Assembly: GCA_017353825.1 (NCBI GenBank)
Contig: JAFMSC010000070.1
Location: forward strand, 1 to 12,843
Length of the DNA: 12,843 bases
Reading direction: 5' to 3'
Origin: Hyphomicrobiaceae bacterium
GTDB lineage: Bacteria; Pseudomonadota; Alphaproteobacteria; Rhizobiales; Hyphomicrobiaceae
Made by a program: the position numbers and the translations under genes. Below, in pieces: positions 1 through 6,407 of this stretch. The notes under the pieces were generated by a model that made no database searches, had not been told where the DNA came from, and saw only the letters and a list, made by a program, of their open reading frames with translations. The first letter of the stretch is position 1; every line of letters starts with the position of its first letter.

Positions 1-56
1 GAGTGCATGCGGGGCCGGTACCGGAGGATGCTCCGCGGGGCCGAACCAAGGAGGGG

Positions 57-1232
57 ATGTTGCGGTGGGACTTGAGCCGGCCGGCCGACACTAACGCCGA
101 GGCGGTGGGATTTGGCTTTTCAAGGGTTGCTGCTCGGGCCCTCGCCTGGGCAATGATTGCCGCTGCCCTGGGACCCTCCGGCCCGGGTCTCTCAATGCGG
201 GCTGGCGCCCAGACGCCCTCCGCCAGGTCGACCCCGCTCACGGAGGCGCAGGTCGGCGCCATCGCCGCCTATGACAAGGCCCTGCGCGACTTCAAGGCCA
301 TCCTCGCCGAGGGGCGTAGACAGATCGAGGCCCAGAGGCTGCCCGATCGCCCGGGGCAGGCGTTGTACCTGGCGAGGCTGCAGGTGATGAGCACCTACAA
401 GGACCTCACCGATGCGATGCCGTCGCGCATCGGGCGGTCCAACAGGTTCGGCATTCCCCCGGCCTACTTCGATGCCGACATCGAGCCGCTGATCGAGGAG
501 TACACGGCACTCTTTCGCATGATGGATGCGCCGCCGGCGGGAGCGCAGGCGTCCGCGACGCCCCTTAAGGATGTGGCGGACCTTGGCCGCGCTATTGCGC
601 GTGCCGAGGGACTCGATGCGGCGGCGGTCGATGCGGCCGGGCGCATCAGCCTCGGCATCTTCTTCGCCGAAACGAACGGGAGGCAAAACATCGGCAACGC
701 GCGCTCCAATACCTACAAGGGCAGCCTGCAGACGGGCGTCGAAGAGGACCGCAAAGGACGCCAGGCGTGGGCGGCGCTGCTCCCGAAGATGGCGGCCCTC
801 GCCCCCGCGGTGGCCGCCCGCGATGCCAAGGAGACGGCGCGCGTCGGCAAGGACGACCAGCGGTTCAATCACTGGACCGCGGTACGCAACGGGCTGATGA
901 ACGCCCATGCTGGCCTATTCGTGCAGCTGCCGGCGATCATGGCGGTCCTGCCCGACCCCATCGATCAGATGAAGCTGTTCCAGCTCATCCAGATCATCCC
1001 ATCGCCCACGCGCGCCGCGCTCGAATCGGGCCACCTCGAGGCCTATCGCATCTCCGACCCGAGGATCATGGGCTACCTGCGCAACAACTCCATTTTCACC
1101 TTCGGCAAGGCTGACCGGGCCAGGACCTCCGCGAGCTATCGCGAGATCCTCGACGCTATGTGGCTCTTCACCAGCAAGTTCGAGCGCGCCCTTGCCGCGT
1201 ACGATGAGATCAAGCGAGGTCAGGCGGGGTAG
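57..1232 (+). CDS. Secreted protein of unknown function, possible lysozyme-like fold
   Basis: The function is not recognised. The protein has about 391 residues from ATG 57. An AAGGAGG ribosome site (48-54) lies only 2 nt before this ATG, so the adjacent TTG at 60 (5 nt from GGAGG) is an equally good start. The frame also runs upstream to a GTG at 3 and may continue beyond the window. Residues 1-51 look like a long signal peptide: an Arg-containing n-region, a hydrophobic stretch ALAWAMIAAAL at about 28-38, and a possible AGA|Q cleavage site at about 51/52, so export is likely. The mature part is mainly helical. Around residues 205-227 a segment reads ETNGR...NTYKGSLQTG, which resembles the Glu-to-Gln spacing of lysozyme or lytic transglycosylase active sites (E...GxxQ). 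This resemblance is weak and inferred. Codon use is normal for the window. A short inverted repeat follows the stop. Confidence 0.75.
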   Translation: MLRWDLSRPADTNAEAVGFGFSRVAARALAWAMIAAALGPSGPGLSMRAGAQTPSARSTPLTEAQVGAIAAYDKALRDFKAILAEGRRQIEAQRLPDRPGQALYLARLQVMSTYKDLTDAMPSRIGRSNRFGIPPAYFDADIEPLIEEYTALFRMMDAPPAGAQASATPLKDVADLGRAIARAEGLDAAAVDAAGRISLGIFFAETNGRQNIGNARSNTYKGSLQTGVEEDRKGRQAWAALLPKMAALAPAVAARDAKETARVGKDDQRFNHWTAVRNGLMNAHAGLFVQLPAIMAVLPDPIDQMKLFQLIQIIPSPTRAALESGHLEAYRISDPRIMGYLRNNSIFTFGKADRARTSASYREILDAMWLFTSKFERALAAYDEIKRGQAG

Positions 1233-1251
1233 GGCGAGCCCTCAACTCGCC
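1233..1251 (+). terminator. Short hairpin after the first gene, possible terminator
   Basis: GGCGAG (1233-1238) and CTCGCC (1246-1251) are perfect complements separated by 7 nt, starting directly after the TAG stop at 1230-1232. There is no T tract, so it is a weak intrinsic terminator at best. It could instead be an mRNA 3'-end stabiliser or chance in GC-rich DNA. Confidence 0.25.
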
Positions 1252-1424
1252 GGATGAGAAGATCCCCAGAGCGCTATTCGGGCTCGCCTGGTTCATTTGT
1301 GGGCGCCATAGTGGCTGACAGCGTTGCTCCGTGCGCAGGCGCGCGTCACCGGAATGCCGCTGCGAGCCCGAACAACAGCCACATTGGTCGCGTCAGGTGC
1401 CGGCCCCAACCACGGTGGTGCTCG

Positions 1425-1847
1425 ATGCGTACATTCCTGCTGGCTGCCGCGCTTCTGTCGGTCGCGCCCCCTGCCGGCACGGCCGGGCAGGCCCGGACCA
1501 GCTCCTGGACCAGCTCCTGGGACAGCGAACGAATGCGGCTGACGCCGCGCCCGCAGCTGCCGACCTTCGCCGATGAGCTGCACGGCAATTGTGCGGGGCT
1601 GACGGTGATGATCAAGACGCGCATCGAATGGCTGAAGTCCCTCGAACAAAAAGCCGCCGGGCAGCAATGGCCGCCTCCCACGCCCTGGGTGGCGTGGTCG
1701 AGCCGCCCGCTGGGTGGCGATATCGCCCTGCAACGCGAGCGCATTGCCCGGCTCAACGCCGCCCTTGACGCCAAAGGCTGCCAGACCGTCGATGTCAACG
1801 CGGAGATGCAACGCGCGCCTGCGGCCGGGCGAACGAGGAAGGAGTAG
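1425..1847 (+). CDS. Small secreted protein with two cysteines, unknown function
   Basis: The product is a 140-residue protein that I do not recognise. The frame is open from ATG 1254, but ATG 1425 is chosen because it starts a textbook signal peptide: MR, then the hydrophobic run TFLLAAALLSVAP, then small residues with likely cleavage around 20-23. The mature protein begins with a duplicated TSSW tetrapeptide (residues 25-32), encoded by a perfect 12-bp tandem repeat at 1497-1520. A helical region (about 48-80), a Trp/Pro-rich linker (82-92) and a second helix (99-117) follow. The only cysteines, Cys56 and Cys119, could form a disulfide in the periplasm. No strong Shine-Dalgarno is visible (GGTGGTG lies just upstream). 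It follows the first secreted protein on the same strand, so a shared envelope role is possible but unproven. A long open frame on the opposite strand is a GC-rich shadow. Confidence 0.6.
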   Translation: MRTFLLAAALLSVAPPAGTAGQARTSSWTSSWDSERMRLTPRPQLPTFADELHGNCAGLTVMIKTRIEWLKSLEQKAAGQQWPPPTPWVAWSSRPLGGDIALQRERIARLNAALDAKGCQTVDVNAEMQRAPAAGRTRKE

Positions 1848-2088
1848 CGGACCTTCTCTTCTGCCGTGCGGCCCTTCAGCCGCGCTCGCGGCGCTGAGCA
1901 CGAGGGCAACAGGCGGGTGGTGAGGCGGCGAGATTGCAAGGGAGGGCTCCGTAACGGCCCCGTGGCCCGGCCGTTCAGAAGGACATCGAGGCGACTTACC
2001 CATGCCACCCCCCGGCTTGCCCGTCTGGGGGGCAGAGGGCGAAATCGGTGGATTGCTGCCGCCGCTTTGTCCTATCCACCCTGCTGGC

Positions 2089-2724
2089 ATGCCCTACGCC
2101 CTCGCCATCCTCGACCTCGACGGCACGCTAGCGGACAGCCTGCCCTGGTTCCGCGGCCATGTGAACGATGTGGCCGACCGGTTCGGGTTTCGCCGCGTGA
2201 CTGAGGCGGACATCGCTGAGCTGCGCCGCGCCGGCCCGCGCGAAATCCTTGAACGCCTCAACGTGGCGCGCTGGAAGGTGCCACTGATCGCCCGCCACAT
2301 GCGGCGTCTGAAGGCCGCGCACCTTGCGGAGATCCCACTGTTTCCGGGTGCGGGTGCCATGCTGCAGGCCCTTACGGCGGGCGGCTTACGGCTGGCGCTT
2401 GTCACGTCCGACACGCTAGCGAACGCACGGGCGCAGCTGGGGGCGGCCAATGCCGCCCTGTTCTCCGACTTTGCCTGCGGCGCATCGCTGTTCGGCAAGG
2501 CCGCCAAGTTCCACCGCGTCGTGCGGCGCGCCGGGGTTGCGCCGGCGCACGTCATCGCCATCGGGGATGAGGTGCGCGACATCGACGCCGCGCGCGCCGC
2601 CGGCATCGCCTGCGGTGCCGTCACCTGGGGTTACGCGACGCCCGAGACGCTGCGCGCGCTTGGCCCCGACCTGCTGTTCGAGCGCATGGAGGACGTCGCG
2701 CCCAGTCTGGTCGGGGCGCGGTGA
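2089..2724 (+). CDS. HAD-superfamily hydrolase, phosphoglycolate phosphatase-like
   Basis: A 211-residue cytosolic phosphatase of the haloacid dehalogenase superfamily, subfamily I, with a helical cap after motif I. All four motifs are present. Motif I is LDLDGT, with nucleophile Asp9 and acid/base Asp11. Motif II is VTSD (residues 105-108). Motif III Lys is K137 or K140 in FGKAAKFHRV. Motif IV is IGDEVRDID, with Asp160, Glu161 and Asp164 for Mg2+. Length and order match Gph-like phosphatases, but the substrate cannot be told from sequence; phosphoglycolate is only the best-known family substrate. ATG 2089 is chosen because the conserved fold begins at once (MPYALAILDLDGT). The in-frame ATG at 2002 would add a Pro/Gly-rich stretch without homology-like character. 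Neither start has a clear ribosome site, so leaderless or weak initiation is possible. It stands alone: 241 bp separate it from the upstream gene. Confidence 0.88.
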   Translation: MPYALAILDLDGTLADSLPWFRGHVNDVADRFGFRRVTEADIAELRRAGPREILERLNVARWKVPLIARHMRRLKAAHLAEIPLFPGAGAMLQALTAGGLRLALVTSDTLANARAQLGAANAALFSDFACGASLFGKAAKFHRVVRRAGVAPAHVIAIGDEVRDIDAARAAGIACGAVTWGYATPETLRALGPDLLFERMEDVAPSLVGAR

Positions 2725-2973
2725 GGCGACTGGAGCCAGGACTGAGCGCAAATACCAGATCGCGGCACCTTCGAGCCACGACCATCGTCGCATCGCTCGT
2801 CAGTTCGACTGGGGTTAGACGGGGGTTCGATTGGCGGCTTGTTGGCAGGCGCCCTTGCAAGCTAACACCGAGCAAAATGCGGGCAACGCCGGGCTGTTGG
2901 CGGCCTGGGCGGAGTCTGGGGCATCGATTTCGGGAGCGATCAAAGAAGCTCGACCTTGAAAGGAGGGCCTCAC

Positions 2974-3030
2974 GTGGTTCACAGACGCCGCCCGAGAACT
3001 TGGCTCAGACTTGGCTCAGACCCTGGCTGA
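2974..3030 (+). CDS. Candidate 18-codon leader ORF
   Basis: A GTG at 2974 lies 7 nt after AGGAGGG within AAAGGAGGG (2959-2967), one of the best ribosome sites in the window. The frame is short: 18 codons to TGA 3028-3030, with five Arg (three of them AGA, a rare codon in this kind of genome) and two Leu. Its 3' half is made of the 11-bp tandem repeat. It ends 227 bp before the nuclease gene, so an attenuator-like leader peptide is conceivable. Chance is equally possible. Confidence 0.2.
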   Translation: MVHRRRPRTWLRLGSDPG

Positions 3031-3032
3031 GA
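2999..3032. repeat. 11-bp tandem repeat, two perfect units plus one degenerate
   Basis: CTTGGCTCAGA occurs perfectly at 2999-3009 and 3010-3020, followed by a related 12-nt unit CCCTGGCTGAGA at 3021-3032. The second and third units contain CTCAG (3016-3020 less one base) and CTGAG (3027-3031), which can pair as a small hairpin around ACCCTGG. The array lies at the 3' end of both small ORF candidates in this region. Confidence 0.75.
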
Positions 3033-3259
3033 CTTAGCTTCGCCAACAATTCTGTCGCTGCTGCAATGCATTGTAGACATGCGTTGATACCGGGTGTGAC
3101 TTCACAGCCCCGGCAGGCCGCCAAATCAGACCTGATCTTGTTGATGTCCCAATGACGCCACCAATCGGCCTTAAGTTTGCCGAACGGTTGCCACTCGGCG
3201 CGCGCAGACGGGCGCCGCTTTTCCTTCTTCCGTTGTAACTGGTCACGGGAGGATCGCAT
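3005..3259 (-). CDS. Candidate 84-residue protein with CX2CX8CX2C, divergent to the nuclease gene
   Basis: This minus-strand frame from ATG 3259 to TGA 3005 would give 84 residues: a basic N-terminus, an aromatic segment (WWRHWDINKI) and then CRGC...CLQC, a CX2CX8CX2C arrangement typical of zinc knuckles. The tail is encoded by the 11-bp repeats. Codons such as AAG, GAC, ATC and AAC fit a real gene. Against it, the start overlaps the nuclease start codon on the other strand, no ribosome site precedes it, and I recognise no family. It may be a small real gene, a decayed remnant or chance. The frame is also open upstream, inside the nuclease gene, to 3376. Confidence 0.3.
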   Translation of the reverse strand: MRSSRDQLQRKKEKRRPSARAEWQPFGKLKADWWRHWDINKIRSDLAACRGCEVTPGINACLQCIAAATELLAKLSLSQGLSQV

Positions 3260-4634
3260 GCCTGGCCGGAGCAAGAAGCCCGAGGGCAACAACAACGTCG
3301 GCGCCGGCAGCAAACCGCGGACTGAACAAATCCGTCGGCGCGTCCACGATGCCAGGCGCACGGTGGTCCCGCGCATCCATGCGGTGGGCTCAGTTACGGC
3401 TGGGCACCTCCGTGCCGGAGGTGCCGCGTTGCTAGGTGGAGTTGGCGGAGGAGTCGCGGCCGCAATGACAATAGCTCAGCGAATGTTCAACGGTCTGGCG
3501 GTGGTGACCGCCATTTTCAGGGCGAAGCTTAAGGCTGCGACGGGGTGGGTCTTTGAGCAGCTCGACGCTGCAACGCGGCCTGCCCGGGAGAGGCTCCGTG
3601 CCATAACGACGCCCGTTTGGCAGCTGCTGCGCACGGCAACGGAGTTTGTGCTGCAGACCCTCGACACCGCAACGCGGCCCGTCCGAGAGACGCTCGGCGC
3701 GGCAACGGCACCCGTCCGGCAGCGGCTCCGTACTGCCACGGATTGGCTATCGGGCTTGCTCGCGCGTCCCAACGCGATCCTCCTACCGGTTGCTGCCGGC
3801 ACTATGGCGCTCGGCATTGCCGTCGGCCGCTACCGCGGCACCGGTCTCGACGGCGAAGTCATCGTGATGACCATGATCGGGGGAGTGCTGATGACGGCAT
3901 TGCTCCCGATGACATTGCGCGGCTTGACCGACAGGTTTCCTCGTCTTGCAAGACTTCCGGTGCGGGTGGTACAGGCGGCCGTGGTGGTCGTGCTCGCAAC
4001 CGGCGCCGCCTGGTTTGCCGGCCTTGGCACAGGCAAGGAGGTGGTTGGGCCGGCTTCCGCCGCTGCAGGCGACCTGCTCAAGCTGGGCGGAATGACGGTG
4101 AGGCTGGCCGGCATCGATGTCCCCGAGCGCGAGCAGCGGTGCGGCAAGGATAACAACAAGTGGCGGTGTGCTGATGCGGCGCAGTCCGCACTGTCGAGGG
4201 TCTTAGGTGGCCGATCGGTTCGCTGCAGGCTGTCGGGCAGCGATGAGGCCGGACGCCCGCTCGGATACTGTTCGATCGATGGCGTTGACATCAACGCTCA
4301 GCTTGTGCGTCAGGGCTACGTGTTTGCGCAAGTCGGCCTGTTCGCCCGATATGGCGCACAGGAGAGAGAGGCACGAAACGCCAAGGCTGGCATGTGGATC
4401 GGCGATGCGCAGCGACCAGAGGAGTTCCGGGCCAAGGCGTGGGAGGAGGCCAAGCGCCGAGCTCCCGACGGCTGTCCAATCAAGGGCCAGGTCACGAGCG
4501 GGGAGCGCGTGTACGTGCTGCCGGGGACACCAGCCTACGAGCGGGCGCGCGTTCTGGCGTCACGGGGCGATCGGTGGTTCTGCTCGGAGCGGGAGGCGGC
4601 ATCGGCGGGCTTTAGGGCGGCCCAGCGCAGCTAG
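3258..4634 (+). CDS. Membrane-anchored thermonuclease with N-terminal 11-mer repeats
   Basis: 458 residues from ATG 3258, supported by GGGAGG (3247-3252), 5 nt upstream. Order of parts: basic N-terminus (1-40); Gly/Ala-rich stretch (44-72); seven contiguous 11-residue repeats (93-169) of the form [A/T]AT-x-P-V-x-x-x-L-x, likely an amphipathic helix; three probable membrane helices (about 173-190, 200-217, 235-256); a staphylococcal nuclease-like (TNase/SNc) domain at about 272-392; and a C-terminal CPIKG...RWFCSE module (406-444), often seen after rhizobial ExoI-like nucleases. Residues matching the Staphylococcus nuclease active site (Arg35, Asp40, Glu43, Arg87) are present as Arg282, Asp287, Glu290 and Arg333, so Ca2+-dependent cleavage of DNA or RNA is expected. 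With three helices, a periplasmic nuclease would put the repeats in the cytoplasm. A 12-bp palindrome (4627-4638) overlaps the stop. Substrate and physiological role are unknown. The usual family member is much shorter and lacks the repeats. Confidence 0.85.
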   Translation: MPGRSKKPEGNNNVGAGSKPRTEQIRRRVHDARRTVVPRIHAVGSVTAGHLRAGGAALLGGVGGGVAAAMTIAQRMFNGLAVVTAIFRAKLKAATGWVFEQLDAATRPARERLRAITTPVWQLLRTATEFVLQTLDTATRPVRETLGAATAPVRQRLRTATDWLSGLLARPNAILLPVAAGTMALGIAVGRYRGTGLDGEVIVMTMIGGVLMTALLPMTLRGLTDRFPRLARLPVRVVQAAVVVVLATGAAWFAGLGTGKEVVGPASAAAGDLLKLGGMTVRLAGIDVPEREQRCGKDNNKWRCADAAQSALSRVLGGRSVRCRLSGSDEAGRPLGYCSIDGVDINAQLVRQGYVFAQVGLFARYGAQEREARNAKAGMWIGDAQRPEEFRAKAWEEAKRRAPDGCPIKGQVTSGERVYVLPGTPAYERARVLASRGDRWFCSEREAASAGFRAAQRS

Positions 4635-4715
4635 CTGCCTCGATCTATCCTCACAGTCAGTGCGCGACCGACGGCGCTTACGGAGGGGTGCACGCTTGTC
4701 AAGCGGAGCTGGCGA

Positions 4716-4943
4716 ATGCTGACAGTACTGGGACTTGTCGTGGTTGCGGCGGGCATCCTGGCTTTTGTGTTCGGCACAAGGACAGCGCTGGGCGCGTACC
4801 TCGGGGCCTTGCTGATCATTGTCGGCACATGGCTGCAGGTCGTTGAGGCCTGGGGCAGGGTCCCCGGTCAGTGTCGGTCGTGGACGGGTGCCGTGTCCTG
4901 CACGATATCCGCTTTACAGGATGTGAGAGGGAAGCGGCGCTGA
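4716..4943 (+). CDS. Small two-helix membrane protein
   Basis: A 75-residue protein that I do not recognise. ATG 4716 has a fair ribosome site, GGAG at 4705-4708, 7 nt upstream. Two hydrophobic segments (about 2-20 and 24-42), separated by a short polar turn with TRT, form a helical hairpin. A soluble tail of about 30 residues contains Cys53 and Cys62 and ends in a basic RGKRR. It starts 81 bp after the membrane nuclease on the same strand with no convincing terminator between, so co-transcription is plausible. Confidence 0.55.
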   Translation: MLTVLGLVVVAAGILAFVFGTRTALGAYLGALLIIVGTWLQVVEAWGRVPGQCRSWTGAVSCTISALQDVRGKRR

Positions 4944-5242
4944 GTGGCCGCGCGTCTTGAGCCGGAGTGCCAGGCTTGCGCGCCGCCAAGCCTCCGATCT
5001 AGGGATGACCCGAAGGCTCGAACTCTCCGCTCACTTGATGATGGATCGCGCCCGCATCGATGTCCGAAAGGCGTCCGACGGGGACGGGCCCGCATGAGCG
5101 AGGAGCAGCGCCTTGTAAGCCAATCTGCTTGTAGCCAGTCTGCTTGTGAGCCAATCTGCTACGGCCGCGCGCCCGTGCATGCGAGCAGACGCGATGCAGA
5201 CTGCCCGCCAGGCGCAGTGCGGGCGCCCCGGGAACAAAATGC
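4944..5242. other. Intergenic region with a three-unit repeat
   Basis: About 300 bp between the small membrane protein and the minus-strand gene. Frames on both strands here have the Arg/Ser/Pro-rich composition of GC-rich shadows and no recognisable domain. The one clear structure is the 15/16-bp repeat at 5112-5158. No terminator with a T tract was found between these convergent genes. Confidence 0.5.
5112..5158. repeat. 15/16-bp tandem repeat, three units
   Basis: The units are CTTGTAAGCCAATCTG (5112-5127), CTTGTAGCCAGTCTG (5128-5142) and CTTGTGAGCCAATCTG (5143-5158), followed by a fourth start, CT. Units one and three differ by a single base; the middle one lost one base and has another change. 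The array lies in non-coding DNA downstream of the 57-residue gene (84 bp past its stop), where convergent transcripts would end. Confidence 0.85.
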
Positions 5243-5416
5243 TCAGTCAGAGGTTTTGGCGCCAGCCCGGGCACGGCGAGCCAGCCGTTCGTAGGCCTCC
5301 GCGATCTTGAGCATGATGGCTCGGGCCTGAGGATCGGTCATCTCTCCCGCGACCATGCGGGCTTCCGCGGCCAAAGCCCACCATCGAGACGGATTGTTGT
5401 CTCGGTCTGATTGCAT
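5243..5416 (-). CDS. 57-residue helical protein of a type common in rhizobia
   Basis: The 57-residue product reads SRWWALAAEARMVAGEM, then TDPQARAIMLKIAEAYER, then LARRAR. It is a compact two-helix unit whose middle (TDPxAxxIMLxIAExYExLAxRA) I recognise from many small unannotated proteins of Bradyrhizobium and relatives. No function is established for them to my knowledge. It has no signal peptide or membrane segment and is likely cytosolic. ATG 5416 is chosen; a TTG at 5440 in the same frame would add eight residues and lies nearer no better ribosome site. A G-rich stretch, GGTGGGGG, lies upstream of ATG. It is the only minus-strand gene in the middle of the window and is divergent to the 199-residue gene at 5792. 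Confidence 0.72.
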   Translation of the reverse strand: MQSDRDNNPSRWWALAAEARMVAGEMTDPQARAIMLKIAEAYERLARRARAGAKTSD

Positions 5417-5791
5417 GCTGACCGATTTCCCCCACCGCAAGACTCTCGTTTTGTGAACGCGGGCACGCTGCTTTCAGTTCCCGGTGAGCGTCGTGGAGGC
5501 CCGGCGCGTGACGGCCCGCATGGGGGCGCGGTGCCATCGCCGGCGTTCCCCTGCCGGTGCCCTGATGGTTGTGGGAAGCCTTCCTCGTTCGGAGCTATTG
5601 TCAGACAGGCAACTCGCAAGCCTTCCCGACGGGTGCGAAGTCAAGCTGAGCTGGTCTTCCGTGGTTATCCACCTTCAACAACCGCTCAGGCTTTGGATTG
5701 CCGGTTTTCTGCTCACAGCTGCTCAGACGCCAGTGGCGGCAAAAGTCAGCCGCTGCGAGGAAGGCGCCACAGAGGCGCCCGAGGAGGGAAC
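5417..5791. other. Divergent intergenic region
   Basis: About 375 bp between the starts of the 57-residue gene (minus) and the 199-residue gene (plus), so it should hold both promoters. I see no clear -35/-10 pair. A frame at 5484-5852 is open, but it starts with GTG, lacks a ribosome site and has shadow-like composition. A GGCGCC-ACAGA-GGCGCC inverted repeat sits directly before the downstream ribosome site (5763-5779). Confidence 0.45.
5763..5788 (+). promoter_or_regulatory. Hairpin abutting the ribosome site of the 199-residue gene
   Basis: GGCGCC (5763-5768) and GGCGCC (5774-5779) can pair across ACAGA. The ribosome site GAGGAGGG (5781-5788) begins 2 nt after the stem. Such a stem may set transcript 5'-end stability or ribosome access. 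This is a structural observation only. Confidence 0.3.
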
Positions 5792-6391
5792 ATGGATCGG
5801 CGCATTAGAGACAAGTTGCAGGCCGCCGGCGCTTCCGATGAGTACATTATGAGCCGAATGGCGGAGGTCTCGATCCACAAGCCAACCAATGAGGAGCGCT
5901 CCAGCGGACAGCGCCGTCGGCGCCTATTCGCTGGACCCGTCGACTACATCAAGGAGAGCTTGGAGCACCTCAAAGCGGTGGCCAGGTGTTTGGAGATGGA
6001 GGAACCATCCCTCATGTCGCTTGAACATTCGATCGACATGATCATCTTGCACTGGCTCACCCATGATGACCTGCGGGTGTGGCGCGCCCCCGCCGAGGAC
6101 GTAGCGGTCGGTTTGGTGACGATCTTCGCTCCACACATTTTGCGCGTGGAGCTTATTCACCTTTACGACGAGGACACTGCTCGGAAGTTTTCCTACCGCT
6201 CGCAGCTGGCGCGGAGCCCGTTGCCAGCCGCCATGAAGGACAACTTCGCCGCGGAATGGCGGCAAATGTGGGCTCCTGGCGACGAAACCGAGTTGCCGCG
6301 GGAGCGTGCACGGATGTTCGATGGATTGCCCAAGGACATCGATTTCGCCGAGGTTACCGGCAGCACCGGCATCACCGGCTCGACCGGATAG
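5792..6391 (+). CDS. Hypothetical cytosolic protein with a duplicated Thr-Gly-Ser tail
   Basis: 199 residues from ATG 5792, chosen because AGGAGGG (5782-5788) lies 3 nt upstream; the frame is also open upstream to 5411, but that part has shadow-like composition. I recognise no family. There is no signal peptide or membrane helix. The N-terminal 50 residues are charged and end in a basic patch (GQRRRR, about 39-45). The central part (about 50-140) is predicted helical, with HSIDMIILHWLTHDD and VAVGLVTIFAPHILRVELIHLY as its most conserved-looking segments. The last 12 residues are two copies of a hexapeptide, VTGSTG and ITGSTG, encoded by an 18-bp tandem repeat (6353-6388) that ends at the stop codon. 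It is followed by the SH3-domain gene on the same strand after 224 bp. Confidence 0.65.
   Translation: MDRRIRDKLQAAGASDEYIMSRMAEVSIHKPTNEERSSGQRRRRLFAGPVDYIKESLEHLKAVARCLEMEEPSLMSLEHSIDMIILHWLTHDDLRVWRAPAEDVAVGLVTIFAPHILRVELIHLYDEDTARKFSYRSQLARSPLPAAMKDNFAAEWRQMWAPGDETELPRERARMFDGLPKDIDFAEVTGSTGITGSTG
6353..6388 (+). repeat. 18-bp in-frame tandem repeat at the C-terminus
   Basis: Two units (6353-6370 and 6371-6388) encode VTGSTG and ITGSTG immediately before the TAG at 6389. Within each unit ACCGG recurs every 9 bp, so the array is also a nested 9-bp repeat. The DNA copies have diverged at several positions while the protein pattern is kept. Confidence 0.7.
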
Positions 6392-6407
6392 CCGCGGTCG
6401 CAGTTCA

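Larger units (their letters stand above)
2725..3257. other. Lower-GC intergenic region with tandem repeats and small ORF candidates
   Basis: This 533-bp stretch between the HAD gene and the nuclease gene has no gene I can call firmly and is visibly richer in A/T than its surroundings. It contains AAAGGAGGG (2959-2967) before a GTG at 2974 that opens an 18-codon ORF, 11-bp tandem repeats at 2999-3032, and a minus-strand frame (3005-3259) described separately. A plus-strand frame at 2721-3155 has no recognisable content. No tRNA, terminator or mobile-element end was found. Confidence 0.5.

Noticed and set aside
1293..2090. Long open frames on the minus strand across the small secreted gene
   Set aside because: Composition is Arg/Pro/Gly-rich, typical of antisense shadows in GC-rich DNA; the plus strand has a clear signal peptide and better codon use.
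2805..2840. GGTTCGATT-like text suggesting a tRNA T-arm
   Set aside because: No acceptor, D-arm or anticodon stem can be drawn around it.
2721..3155. 144-codon plus-strand frame starting with GTG after the HAD gene
   Set aside because: No ribosome site, no recognisable content and unlike-coding composition; it runs through the repeat region.
4627..4638. GCAGCTAGCTGC palindrome at the nuclease stop as a terminator
   Set aside because: It has no loop and no T tract; only a short self-complementary stretch.
5665..5673. DnaA-box-like TTATCCACC
   Set aside because: A single 8 of 9 match with no cluster, AT-rich stretch or replication gene nearby; expected by chance.
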